Source of the DNA: Erinaceus europaeus
Lineage: Eukaryota; Chordata; Mammalia; Eulipotyphla; Erinaceidae
DNA length: 64,000 bases
Assembly: GCF_950295315.1 (NCBI RefSeq)
Contig: NC_080172.1
Span: 80,185,118 to 80,249,117 of the forward strand
Reading direction: 5' to 3'
Below, piece by piece: positions 37,214 to 48,196 of the stretch. The notes beneath the pieces are model-generated. The model was not told the DNA's origin and made no database searches. It was given only the letters and a program-made list of their open reading frames with translations. Every line of letters begins with the position of its first letter. Position 1 is the first letter of the stretch. The position numbers and the translations under genes are program-made.

Positions 37214-37485
37214 ATGAGGGAGGAAGAGAGAAAGAGAGAGGGAAAGGAAGGGAGGAAGGGAGGAAGGAAGGAAAGAAGGGAGGGAGGAAGGAAGGGAGGA
37301 AGGAAGGGAGGAAGGAAAGAAGGGAGGGAGGAAGGAAGGGAGGAAGGAAAGAAGGGAGGGAGGAAGGAAGGGAGGAAGGGAGGGAGGAAGGGAAGAAGGG
37401 AGGAAGGGAGGGAGGAAGGGAGGAAGGGAGGAAGGGAGGGAGGGAGGAGGGAAAGATAAAAAAAGGAAGGAAGGAAGGAAGGAAT
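37214..37485 (+). repeat. (GGAA)/(GGGA)n purine array
   Basis: 270 bp almost free of pyrimidines on the plus strand, a mosaic of GGAA, GGGA and AAAGAAGGGA units. Both strands show long artificial frames. Confidence 0.97.
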
Positions 37486-37809
37486 GGAAAACTGAAAGAA
37501 AAATAAAAGGCATGCAGAAGAAAGTCTTAAACTGATCCTGATTAGGATCCACTGGTGAAAACAGAAAGGAGAGATGGAATAGAAAAATGTGAAATTTGAC
37601 TGGTAGGCATAAAGGACCTTGGAGTTGAATTTTTTTACTGTGGAGAAATTTTAAACTACTTTGCATAGTAACAAGGGCATATTGGTAGTAGTATGAAGAA
37701 TCGATTTTTAGGAAATGAGAATAAAGTAGATTTTATAAAGGATTTCTATATAGAACCTGATTAAGATTTGAACTCTTACTTTTTACTCATCCAATGTAAG
37801 TTACTAGTG

Positions 37810-38290
37810 ATCTCCAATAGCATGGAGCAAGCTTTTTATTTTTCTCATTATTTATTTGTGATTAATAGTTGGCTACAAGATTGTAGAATAGCAGGGTATA
37901 TAGTTCCATGACAGACACACGAGGCAAAGTTCTGTTTTCATTCACCTACCTCCCAAAGACAATCACTAGAGTTCTCAACAAATCTTAGAATCCATTTCCT
38001 TCTGACTTTTTTTTTCCAAGTCCATGTTTATCAGTTTTCTAGATTCCACATGAGTAAAATCATATCATAGTTGTCTTTAATCTTTTAAATTATTTCACTA
38101 AGCTCAATCACTTCCAGTTCCATCCATTTTGTTGACAAAATCATCTTTTCTTATAGCAGAGTAGTATGGAATATCTATCTCATAACTTCTTCAGCCAGTC
38201 ATTTAGATTGTTCCACTCTTTGGCTATTGTGAATAATGCAGCTATGTACACAAGAGTACATATGCCCCATTTAAGTTAGTGTTTTCATGG
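37810..38290 (-). mobile_element. Old L1 3' end, antisense
   Basis: TTATTTGTGATTAATAGTTG (reverse complement of the old L1 terminal word), then AGATTCCACATGAGTAAAAT, AGTTCCATCCATTTTGTTGA and TGGCTATTGTGAATAATGCA: 3' UTR to ORF2 end, minus strand. Confidence 0.85.
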
Positions 38291-38299
38291 CATTAGTTT

Positions 38300-38884
38300 T
38301 TAAAATAAACTGTTTGTTCCATATCATATTCTAATGGCATCTGTTAATCATGCGCACATGCCCAGCCTTCCTCTTTGTTTATAGGCATAATAAATAACAT
38401 ATACCCAGCATCAGATGATCTCTGGAGTCAATACTACTTGCAACATATAAGTGTATGGTTAAGGAAGACAGAGGCAAGCAGTCCTCCTTAACCACACTGA
38501 GCTGTAATACTATCATAGACTTTCTTGTCTGGCCTGTGATCAATTGTAATTGTAATTTTGATCAATTGTAATCCTCTACTCAAGAATAAAAGAATATAGA
38601 CTTCTAATTCTGGATTAATCTTGAAAGGATATTATTAATGTGTATGTCTGTAGTGGAAATGAAATATTTAATTCAGCTGACACTCAAGGAAAGAATGTAT
38701 CTAAACTATCATTGCTCCACATTACTCTCATTCTTTGCTGCACCTTCTACTGTCAGAACTATGTGTCCACATGGGTTAAATAGTAAAGATGTCTCTGTGG
38801 ACCCATGATCAACTGAAAATAGAAGAAACTCCAGAATTGTCTTGGTACTATATGACTTAAGGGAGGATCAATTTTACTATCTCA
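38300..38884. other. Intronic DNA between two L1s
   Basis: A local duplication GATCAATTGTAAT appears at 38540 and 38568. No family recognised. Confidence 0.45.
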
Positions 38885-39335
38885 AATTCCCCCCTTTTAA
38901 GTCATTTTTGTGATTAATAATAGTTTACAAGATCATAAGATTATAGGGTATAATTCTATAACACCCCCAATACTATAGTTCTGGATTGCCACCTCCACAA
39001 AGATAGCCACCAAAGTTATAGAGATAGACTGCTTGTTTTTGTTCTTTTGTTTATGTTTGGATTTTTTTCAGGTTTATGTGAACCAATTCTCTAGATTGCA
39101 CATACAGTGAAACCACCCTGTAATTGTCTTTCATTTCTTTACTTATTTTAAAAAGAAATATCACCTCCATTCCCATCCATTTTCTCCCCTAAAGCACAGT
39201 ATTATCTCTTTTTATTTTGTGGTAGTATACCATGGAGTATATATAACCCATCAATTCTTTACTCAGTTACCTGTCAACGGGAATATATACTACTTCCACT
39301 CTGGCTATTGTAAACATTTCTATATCTCTTATATC
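38885..39335 (-). mobile_element. Old L1 3' end, antisense
   Basis: TTTTTGTGATTAATAATAGT, CTCTAGATTGCACATACAGT, TCCCATCCATTTTCTCCCCT and CTGGCTATTGTAAACATTTC parallel the copy at 37810 but differ in detail, so it is a separate insertion. Confidence 0.82.
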
Positions 39336-40820
39336 CTAATGCCATCCTAAGCTTCTTCTATAATGCAAACACTAAGAAATCTACTATCCAAGGTGGTTTA
39401 AGGTCCAAAGTATGGATAAGCTATAGCAGGCTAAGTTTCAGTCAAATAATCATTGACTACCTAGAACTCTACTGTCTCTACAGTTGATGTAACTCCTAAC
39501 TGGTCTGTGCACTAGTCAAAATCTAAATGCCTCTTATAGGATCATGCCAATTTAAAGTGATCATGATAATGAGTGAAAGAAATAATTTCTATGCTAACTT
39601 GACAACAATGCAAGGTAAGGTAAAACTGGAAGGAACAGAGAAGTGAAAAGACTGAAACATTAACCCTTTCATCTTTCCAAAATATATTAACCAAAAGCCA
39701 CCATTCTAACAAAAGTATACATGTCCAATCTATTTTTTGTTAACATGACTTTGAAATCTGTGAGTAAATGATTTACTCATTGTGTGGACCATAAAGCAAA
39801 ATATCTAGCATATACCCTATTCCCACTGGTCTTCTTAAATAGCATGCACTATACTAATTGGAATTAAGAGTAGGAAGGATAGCATAAAACAATTTAATGT
39901 TGTGTTTCACTTTAAAAATTCAGCATATTCATGCAATATCATGTTGTCTCTGTGAAGTTTAATTTCATGTGATAAAAGAAACAAGAAGCATCTGATCAAT
40001 AAACAGAAAATCAAGTTTCATGTTTCTACTACATTGCTCTAACAAGGATTAATCTCAGGAATGCTGGTGCATGCCTAATGTTGTGGCTTTTAATCCTCTC
40101 ACACCAGAGGATCTAAAATACTTGCTATTAGCACTAATGCAAAAAGAATTAATACTTTACATATGCCAATCCACTCTACTCAAATGAAGGGGTTAATCAT
40201 AAAATAAGCCTTTAAGGATGTAAATGATTCCTCCCATGTGGCTGGAAAATAGCTCAAGTGTTTTTCATCTAAAATTATTAACATATAGAAACATTATTAT
40301 CTCTGCAGTTAATATGCACCTCACTGAAAATTTCATGGAACACAAGAATTAAGGAAGGTAGTAACATCCTTAATGAACTTATAAAGCATATATCACGTAT
40401 TAAACAGCAAGTTATATCTTTAATTTTGATTTTAACTTCATCATTAATGATAATGTAAAAAACATCCTCCCAAACTCCTTGACAAATCATGCTACAGCAA
40501 TAGGATCTATTTCATCTTCTTTCTCCTCCTCCCTACCCTGAGGTAAATGATGTAATTTTCCTCAAGCTTCCGTTCCATGAGAAAGCACTTCTCTTAAATA
40601 CTGTGATAATCAATACAACAACACACACACACACTATGTGAGTACAGTTTTAGTATCTTGCATTCACTTTTGTCACCTACATATTCATTCATATGGAATA
40701 AATATTGAATGATCAAGTGAATATTATATATCAGATTTTTTATTGAAGTTGCTAAGCATACATTTTCTGTCTCTCTTTCCCTTCCATATGACCATTTTTG
40801 CAACTCATCCATTGATTTCT
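39336..40820. other. Intronic DNA, nothing recognised
   Basis: 1.5 kb with no supportable feature. Confidence 0.5.
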
Positions 40821-40821
40821 T

Positions 40822-40880
40822 CCTCCTTTCAATAAATATTTATTAAGCACTTTTGATGTGATAAGCATTGTTCTCTTTAG
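40822..40880 (+). mobile_element. L2-type fragment
   Basis: TTTCAATAAATATTTATTAA, then GCACTTTTGATGTGATAAGC and ATTGTTCTCT correspond to the ancient AATATTTATTGAGCACCTAC word of L2 ends. Confidence 0.65.
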
Positions 40881-41749
40881 AGCAAAGAAAAGTCACCTAA
40901 AGTTGTTTAAATTATATACTAATTTAAGTCTATTTGCACAATTAAAGCATAATATGATCTGTTAATAGTTGATTGAATTTAAATTTGAAAACTTCTTTCC
41001 TAAGGGGGGGGAGAAAACTTATTTTATGTCTTGATAAGTACAGGAAGACAAATTCTTTGTTTAATGCGCTCCAAGAAATTAGTCATGCATCTCTGAAAAT
41101 AATTAGGGAAGAGTGGGTATATCACTATCATCTTTAAGAAATTCGTCATCATTATTCATCTTCTGTTAATACAATGCTAATCATTAGTTTTACATAAACT
41201 ATTAGGTAATTTCAATCACAAGAAGTTAGGCAGAATTTCAATGCTATATCTTGAGGTTTGGATTAGATCATTTCTTGCTGAACAATCAGATGAAGTAAAT
41301 GATCATTGGTTTTTAATGTAGTGAAAGTTAGGGTGACGAATGAGTCAGCTCATTCATGAGAAGAGAGCTCATGACATGGGAGGAAAACTGGTTAAGTGAA
41401 GAGGGCAGGGTGACATGTTCTTGGAGGAGACACTGGAAACACTTCATTCAAATACTAGATAATGTGCTTCTAAATACACTTACTAATATTAATAAATTTT
41501 CCTATCTCAAATTTCAGTAGATTGAGTTCTCTTAGTAGATATCATAGCAGATTACACTTTTCCCAGAACAGCACTCAGATTTCCCTGTAAGTCTGACACA
41601 GTGAAGAAGTTAGAGAATGTTTAGAAAACCAGAGAAAGCTCAGATAAAGGAGTTCCTGCTTGTTTCTATATTCCTTATTCTTATGATGCTAGACTTTTTA
41701 AAAATCAGATTTTATCTAATATGCTCTTCCAACTTTATAGGGGTAATAA
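40881..41749. other. Intronic DNA, nothing recognised
   Basis: No supportable feature. Confidence 0.5.
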
Positions 41750-42545
41750 TGACAAGTGAAAGTTGTACATTTACATATTACAGTAAAACATGATCATATA
41801 TGTATATATGTTGACAGATTTATCACAGTCAAGTTAATACATTTGTAACTTCATACAGTTACCTTCTGAATATACAAATGGTAACACTTAAGACTAATTC
41901 TCCTAACAGATTTCAAGTACACAATACAGTATTACTAACTATAGCTATGCTGTAGGTTAGATGCATTCATCTTATAACTAAATCTGTATGTCATTTGAAC
42001 ATCTCCTTCTCTTCAACTTAAGTGTCTAGTAGCTATTATTTTATTTACAAGTTCTATACATTTAAATTTATTATATTACATATAAAAGAGAAAACATATA
42101 GTATTTGTCTATGTCTAATTTAATTTCACTTAGCATTATGTCATTCTAGTGTAACCTTGCTAATGCAAATGGTAGAGTTTTCTTTAGCAATTGACTATTT
42201 CATTGTATACGTCTTTATATAAAGATACACACACACACCACAATTTTTAGGAGTCCTTGTTTCTGATGATGTAAATTGATACATTTGGAAAACAGTTATG
42301 GACAACCATTATTGAAAACAGTAGTGGTTTCACAAAGAAAAAAAATAATAAGTACAGCATTAGCATAGAATCCAGTAATTCCATCACTGGGTATATATAC
42401 CCAAGAGAAATGACACCAGTATCATGAAAAGGCATTTACATTTTAATCATTGTAGCATTATTCACAACAGCCAAAATATTCAAACAACTTAAGTGTTTAT
42501 CAGTGGATGTGTGAACAAAGATTGCAAGAATTAAAAAGCCTAGAA
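41750..42545 (-). mobile_element. Ancient L1M with 5' inversion
   Basis: 41750-42235 is antisense L1 3' UTR and ORF2 end: ACACAATACAGTATTACTAA, AATTTCACTTAGCATTATGT, TTTCATTGTATACGTC. From about 42250 the strand switches to sense ORF2: CATCACTGGGTATATATACC, GCATTATTCACAACAGCCAA, AAGTGTTTATCAGTGGATGT. The inverted part ends in L1 almost exactly where the antisense part starts, a classic twin-priming layout. Confidence 0.82.
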
Positions 42546-42861
42546 TCATTTAAAAATTTATTTATGACTAAAATCAATAGCTTGGACTGCTAAAATCTGT
42601 TAAACTAAATAAATACTTTGGCAATTATGATTTCAATTAATACATATTTAGAGGACTATGTAATGCTGTTCTGTAGTAAGAAGCAACTAAAATACATTTT
42701 ATGTATGTTTATATGTGTATATGTGTACACACACACGTGCTCAATGAACATTCACAACTTGATAGACTATCCACATTTTGATCCATTATTTTCATCCCAA
42801 ATGTACCTATTATATCTACTTGATATACTCTCACCACTCTGGGTCAGTTTTTTTTAGTTTT
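42546..42861. other. Intronic DNA, nothing recognised
   Basis: Contains a short ATGTGTATATGTGTACACAC run. No feature. Confidence 0.5.
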
Positions 42862-43128
42862 AAATTTTTTAATATTTACTTTTGTTGCCCTTGTTGTTTT
42901 ACTGTTGTAGTTATTATTGTTATTGATGTTTTTGTTGTCATTGTTGGATAGGACAGAGAGAAATGGAGAGAGGAGGGGAAGACAGAGAGGGGGAGAGAAA
43001 GACACCTGCAGACCTGCTTCACCACTTGTGAAGTGACTCCCCTGCAGGTGCGGAGCCAGGGGCTCGAACCAGGATCCTTACACTGGTTTTTGCACTTCGC
43101 GACACCTGCGCTTAATCTGCTGTGCTAC
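42862..43128 (-). mobile_element. S1 SINE, antisense, inserted beside an S3
   Basis: TTTGTTGCCCTTGTTG linker, GGATAGGACAGAGAGAAATG, ACACCTGCAGACCTGCTTCA, CTCCCCTGCAGGTGCGGAGC and GGGGCTCGAACCAGGATCCT. Target duplication GGGTCAGTTTTTT at 42841 and 43133. Confidence 0.93.
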
Positions 43129-43226
43129 CTCAGGGTCAGTTTTTTCAGACAGAGACAGAGTCAGAGAGAGGGAAAGACAGCACAGCACCAGAGCTTCCTT
43201 CAATGCCGTGATGACCAGTGTACGTA
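43129..43226 (-). mobile_element. S3 SINE, antisense
   Basis: CAGACAGAGACAGAGTCAGA, GCACCAGAGCTTCCTTCAAT and GCCGTGATGACCAG: reverse-complement S3, interrupted at its 3' end by the S1 copy. Confidence 0.75.
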
Positions 43227-43263
43227 CACAGACACACACACAGACACACACACACACACACAC
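43227..43263 (+). repeat. (CA)n microsatellite with GACA interruptions
   Basis: CAGACACACACACAGACACA followed by a CA run. Confidence 0.92.
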
Positions 43264-43285
43264 TAATAGGTCTATTTAAAATTTA

Positions 43286-43340
43286 CTTACAGAGCACCTA
43301 CTTTCAGCCAGACACTGTGCTGCATCCTAAAAACCTACAT
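43286..43340 (+). mobile_element. L2-type fragment
   Basis: ACAGAGCACCTACTTTCAGC, CAGACACTGTGCTGCATCCT parallels the L2 word GAGCACCTACTATGTGCCAG. Confidence 0.7.
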
Positions 43341-43639
43341 TGCGCACTGCATTTATATCAAAGAAAAAAATGTTTCTGGCACAGCATATATACTATCTAG
43401 TTTAGCAGATAAGTGAAAAACTAGGAATCATTCATTTACACATCTCCATAAAGCTTCATTTCTATTAAATCATAAAATCCTATTATTTGCACTTTATTTC
43501 TTAATTTAGCCTTTATATTTTATCACAGTTCAGAGAAGTCTTATCAATTTTATCTTGTGAAACTGACCTGACTGTGTCCAACCTATCTTTTCTAGAATCA
43601 TTCTTGACATACTTCAGGGAAGATTTTCTAAAATGGAAA
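43341..43639. other. Intronic DNA, nothing recognised
   Basis: No supportable feature. Confidence 0.5.
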
Positions 43640-44125
43640 AATTCATGATATACTGATCAAGGACTCCCTGGTATTTAATTCCTTAGCATGGCATATGAAG
43701 CCCTTTGTTATTTCAACTCTAGTCTCATTTCTCTAATTCCTTTCACAATTATACTTCACTTCTGATACACCAATTTGAATTTCATCACACAGTGCCCTAA
43801 AAGCAGCACTCACTCTCATTACTCCATGCATTATTGATTGACTCTGATTGAAATAACTCTCCCTCCCCCATTAGCCTGGCCATATCTTACTTTGTCTTTA
43901 AGAAGCATATAAATCATCTCCTCTCAGAAGATTTACAAACCAATGTCACTCCATTGACCAAACTGATATAAGATTCCTACTTTATTGTTTCCCATCTTTA
44001 TTAATACTATGGACAGCGATTGAGTCTATTTTATTTATCTTTTAATTGTAACCAACTTCCTATGATGTCTTTTGAATTATTTGACTACAAGTCTCTATCT
44101 TGTTTTCTGTATTCATTCTTTCATT
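43640..44125 (+). mobile_element. L2 LINE 3' fragment
   Basis: CATATGAAGCCCTTTGTTAT, CACCAATTTGAATTTCATCA, CTCATTACTCCATGCATTAT, CTCTCAGAAGATTTACAAAC and CCAATGTCACTCCATTGACC follow the order of the L2 3' region (AAGCCCTCCATGATCTGG ... TGTCACCTCCTCAGAGAGGC). Strongly decayed. Confidence 0.75.
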
Positions 44126-44162
44126 TATTTTCTTTGCTATTGTTGTATTATTAGCTAAGGTT

Positions 44163-44290
44163 TTAGCACTCTGGGTCAGTTTTGTTGGGTAGTAAGAAAT
44201 GGACAGAGAGAAAGATAATGGAAGGTTCCACACAGCACAGAAGCTTCACCCTAAGGCTTTTTGTACACTTATATGATGTACAGTGGCTCA
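44163..44290 (-). mobile_element. S3 SINE, antisense
   Basis: CTGGGTCAGTTTTGTTGGGT, GAGAAAGATAATGGAAGGTT, CACAGCACAGAAGCTTCACC. Its CTCTGGGTCAGTTTT start equals that at 42838, next to another S3. Confidence 0.6.
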
Positions 44291-44465
44291 AAGTTGGGTC
44301 ACACTCATGACACAGCAGGAACTGTCCCAGGTAAACTATCTTATTGACCAATTTTTGTGGATTCAAGAGGTCACTTACAAATGTAAATGGATTGTCATTT
44401 CTAATATCCAAGGAACCAAATGTCATTTTAAAGTAATTAGATTGAAAATAGTAAAGAAAATTCTT

Positions 44466-44573
44466 AGGAGCTGGGTGGTAGTACACTGGGTTGAGCGCAC
44501 AAAATATCACGTACAAGAAGCTGGATTAGAGCCTTCTACCTGCAGGGGGCAGGATTCAGAAGTAGTGAAGCAG
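44466..44573 (+). mobile_element. S1 SINE, 5' half (split by L1 copy B)
   Basis: GGAGCTGGGTGGTAGTACAC, GGGTTGAGCGCACAAAATAT, CTACCTGCAGGGGGCAGGAT and AGAAGTAGTGAAGCAG, where the L1 enters. Confidence 0.92.
44558..44573 (+). repeat. Target-site duplication, left copy
   Basis: AGAAGTAGTGAAGCAG, repeated exactly at 49593-49608 on the far side of the L1. Confidence 0.97.
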
Positions 44574-45858
44574 GGAGTAATCCTGTTTCTTCAATCTTAT
44601 GGAATAGCTTAAGAAGTATGGGTATTAACTGTTTCCTGAAAGTTTTGTAGAATTCGTTTGTGAAGCCATCTGGTCCAGGACTTTTGTTTTTGGGGAGATT
44701 CTTAATAACGGTTTCAATTTCTTTGTCTGTGATTGGTGCATTTAGATTTTGTAGTTCTTCTTGGTTCAGTTTTGGAAGTGCATAGGTTTCTAGGAATTGT
44801 TCCATTTCTTCCAGATTCTCTAGCTTGGTGGCATATAGTTCTTTATAGAAGTTTCGCAGAATTCTCTGGATTTCTGTGGTGTCAGTTGTGATATCTCCTG
44901 TATCGTTTACAATTCTATTAATTTGAGTCTTCTCTCTTTTTTGTTTGGTGAGTCTGGCTAGGGGTTTGTCAATTTTGTTTAATCTTTCAAAGAACCAACA
45001 TTTGGCTTCATTGATCTTTTGTATGGTTCTTTTATTTTCGATGTTGTTTATTTCTGCTCTAACTTTAGTGATTTCTGTCCTTCTGGTTGCTTTAGGGTTC
45101 CTTTGTTCCTCTTCCTCTAAGTCCTTGAGGGGTGTAGTAAGGTCGTTCATTTGGGCTTCTTCTTGGTGTTTAATATGTGATTGTATGGCTATAAGTTTCC
45201 CTCTCAGGACCGATTTCGCTGTGTCCCAAATATTTTGATAGGTTGTGTCTTCATTTTCATTAGTTTCCAGGAACATTTGAATTTCCTGTTTGAGTGAGTC
45301 TCTGACCCAGTGGTTCTTAAGGAGCATGTTGTTTAGTTTCCAAATTCTATGTCTTTTAATAATTTTCCGTTTGTTGTTAAAAGTTAGTTTTACTCCACTG
45401 TGGTCTGAGAAGATACTTGGGATGATTTCAATGCTCTTGAATTTATTGATGCTGTCTTTGTGGCCTAACATGTGGTCTATCCTTGAGTATGTGTTATGTG
45501 GATTTGAAAAGAAGGTGTATTCCAGTTTTTTGGGGTGGAGGAGTCTGAAAATGTCCAAGAGGTCTAGTCTGTCAATCTCTTCATTCAATTCTCTTGTATC
45601 TTTATTGGTTCTCTGCTTTGTTGATCTGTCTAAGTGTGAGAGTGGGGTATTGAAAACTCCCACTATTATTGTATTACTATTGATGTATTTTTGAAATTCT
45701 TTCAGTAGATGCTTAATGTATTTAGATGGTCCCTCGTTGGGTGCATAGATGTTAATAATTGTTAAGTCTTCTTGGCTGCTTGATCCTCTAATCATTATGT
45801 AATGTCCTTGCCTATCTTTTATTACTTGATTTAATTTAATTATTAAATTCAATTCCAT
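44574..45858 (-). pseudogene. L1 ORF2 endonuclease to pre-RT (inverted)
   Basis: A 440-codon antisense frame. It has the endonuclease second half ([41 protein letters not shown]), a long linker ([40 protein letters not shown]) and the pre-[18 protein letters not shown], ending where sequence common to the sense half begins. In GDFN the Asp is replaced (VGVFN), a catalytic-domain change absent from copy A. The N-terminus is missing. Confidence 0.94.
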
Positions 45859-48196
45859 AAGATTGAAGAAACAGGAATACTCCCTTCCACCTTTTATGAA
45901 GCCAACATCACCCTGATACCAAAAGCTGATAGGGAGAGAACAAAAAAGGAAAACTACAGACCAATATCTCTGATGAACATAGATGCCAAAATATTAAACA
46001 AGATCTTGGCCAACCGGATACAGCAACACATCAAAAAGATTGTTCATCATGACCAGGTGGGATTCATCCCAGGAATGCAAGGTCTGGTTCAACATCCGTA
46101 AATCAATCAATGTCATTCATCACATCAATAAAAGCAAAGCCAAAAACCACATGATTATCTCAATAGATGCAGAGAAAGCCTTTGACAAAATCCAACACCC
46201 ATTCATGCTCAAAACTCTACAGAAAATGGGAATAGATGGGAAACTCCTCAAGATAGTGGAGTCTATATATAGCAAACCTACAGCCAACATCATACTCAAT
46301 GGACAGAAGCTGAAAGCATTCCCCCTCAGATCGGGAACTAGACAAGGATGTCCACTGTCACCGTTACTCTTCAACATAGTATTGGAAGTTCTTGCCATAG
46401 CAATCAGGCAAGAGAAAGAAATCAAAGGGATACAGATTGGAAGGGAAGAAGTCAAGCTCTCACTATTTACAGATGATATGATAGTATACATAGAAAGACC
46501 TAAAGAATCCAGTAGAAAATTACTGGAAGTTGTTAGGCAATATAGCAAGGTATCAGGCTACAAAATCAATGTACAAAAATCAGTGGCATTTCTTTATGCA
46601 AACACTAAATCTGAAGAAGAAGACATCCAGAAATCACTCCCATTTACTGTTTCAGCAAAATCAATCAAATACCTAGGAATAAAGTTGACCAAAGAAGTGA
46701 AAGACTTGTATGCTGAAAACTATGAGTCGCTACTCAAGGAGATAGAAACTGATACCAAGAAATGGAAAGATGTCCCATGCTCATGGATTGGAAGAATAAA
46801 TATCATCAAAATGAATATTCTCCCCAGAGCCATATAAAAATTTAATGCAATACCCATCAAAGTTCCACCAGGCTTCTTTAAGAGAATAGAACAAACGCTA
46901 CAATCATTTATCTGGAACCTGAAAACACCTAGAATTGCCAAAATCATCTTAAGGAAAAGAAACAGAAATGGAGGCATCACACTCCCAGACCTTAGACTAT
47001 ATTATAAAGCCATCATCATCAAAACAGCATGGTACTGGAACAAAAATAGGCACACAGACCAGTGGAACAGAATTGAAAGCCCAGAAGTAAATCCCAACAC
47101 CTATGGGCATCTAATCTTTGATAAGGGGGCCCAAAGTATTAAATGAAAAAAGGAGGCTCTCTTCAATAAATGGTGCTGGGAAAACTGGGTTGAAACATGC
47201 AGAAGAATGAAACTGAACCACTTTATCTCACCAGAAACAAAAATCAACTCCAAATGGATCAAAGACCTATATGTCAGACCAGAAACAATCAAATACTTAG
47301 AGGAAAACATTGGTAAAACACTTTCCCATCTACACCTCAAGGACATCTTTGATGAATCAAACCCAATTGCAAGGAAGACCAAAGCAGAAACAAACCAATG
47401 GGACTACATCAAATTGAAAAGCTTCTGCACATCCAAAGAAACTATTAAACAAACAGAGAGACCCCTCACAGAATGGGAGAAGATCTTCACATGCCAGACA
47501 TCAGACAAGAAACTAATCACCAAAATATATAAAGAGCTCAGCAAACTTAGCCGCAAAAAAGCAAATGACCCCATCCAAAAATGGGCAGAGGAAATGAACA
47601 AAACATCCACCACAGAGGAGATCCAAAAGGCTAACAAACATATGAAAAACTGCTCTAGGTCACTGATTGTCAGAGAAATGCAAATTAAGACAACACTAAG
47701 ATACCACCTCACTCCTGTAAGAATGGCATACATCAAAAAGGACAGCAGCAACAAATGCTGGAGAGGATGTGGGGACAGAAGAACCCTTTTACATTGCTGG
47801 TGGGAATGTAAATTGGTACAGACTCTGTGGAGAGCAGTCTGGAAAACTCTCAGAAGGCTAGACATGGACCTTCCATATGACCCAATAATTCCTCTCCTGG
47901 GGTTATACCCCAAGGACTCCATAACACCCAACCAAAAAGAGGTGTGTACTCCTATGTTCATAGCAGCACAATTCATAATAGCTAAAACCTGGAAGCAACC
48001 CAGGTGCCCAACAACAGATGAGTGGCTGAGAAAGCTGTGGTATATATACACAATGGAATACTATGCAGCTATCAAGAACAATGAACCCACCTTCTCTGAC
48101 CCATCTTGGACAGAGCTAGAAGGAATTATGTTAAGTGAACTAAGTCAGAAAGATAAAGATGAGTATGGGATGATCCCACTCATCAACAGAAGCTGA
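45859..48196 (+). pseudogene. L1 ORF2 reverse transcriptase to C-terminus (sense)
   Basis: Same content as copy A, with several lesions: a one-base insertion at 46082 (GCAAGGTCTGG), TAA at 46835-46837 (CCATATAAAAA for CCATATACAAA) and TGA at 47144-47146 where the family has TGG. The catalytic motif reads [10 protein letters not shown] (FTDD, Ala lost) instead of FADD. The last part is open (47207-48196, 329 codons) with [20 protein letters not shown]. Not functional. Confidence 0.95.

Noticed and set aside
47207..48196. 329-codon frame with a Cys/Trp-rich segment
   Set aside because: L1 ORF2 C-terminus of copy B, disconnected from its RT by stops. Not an independent gene.
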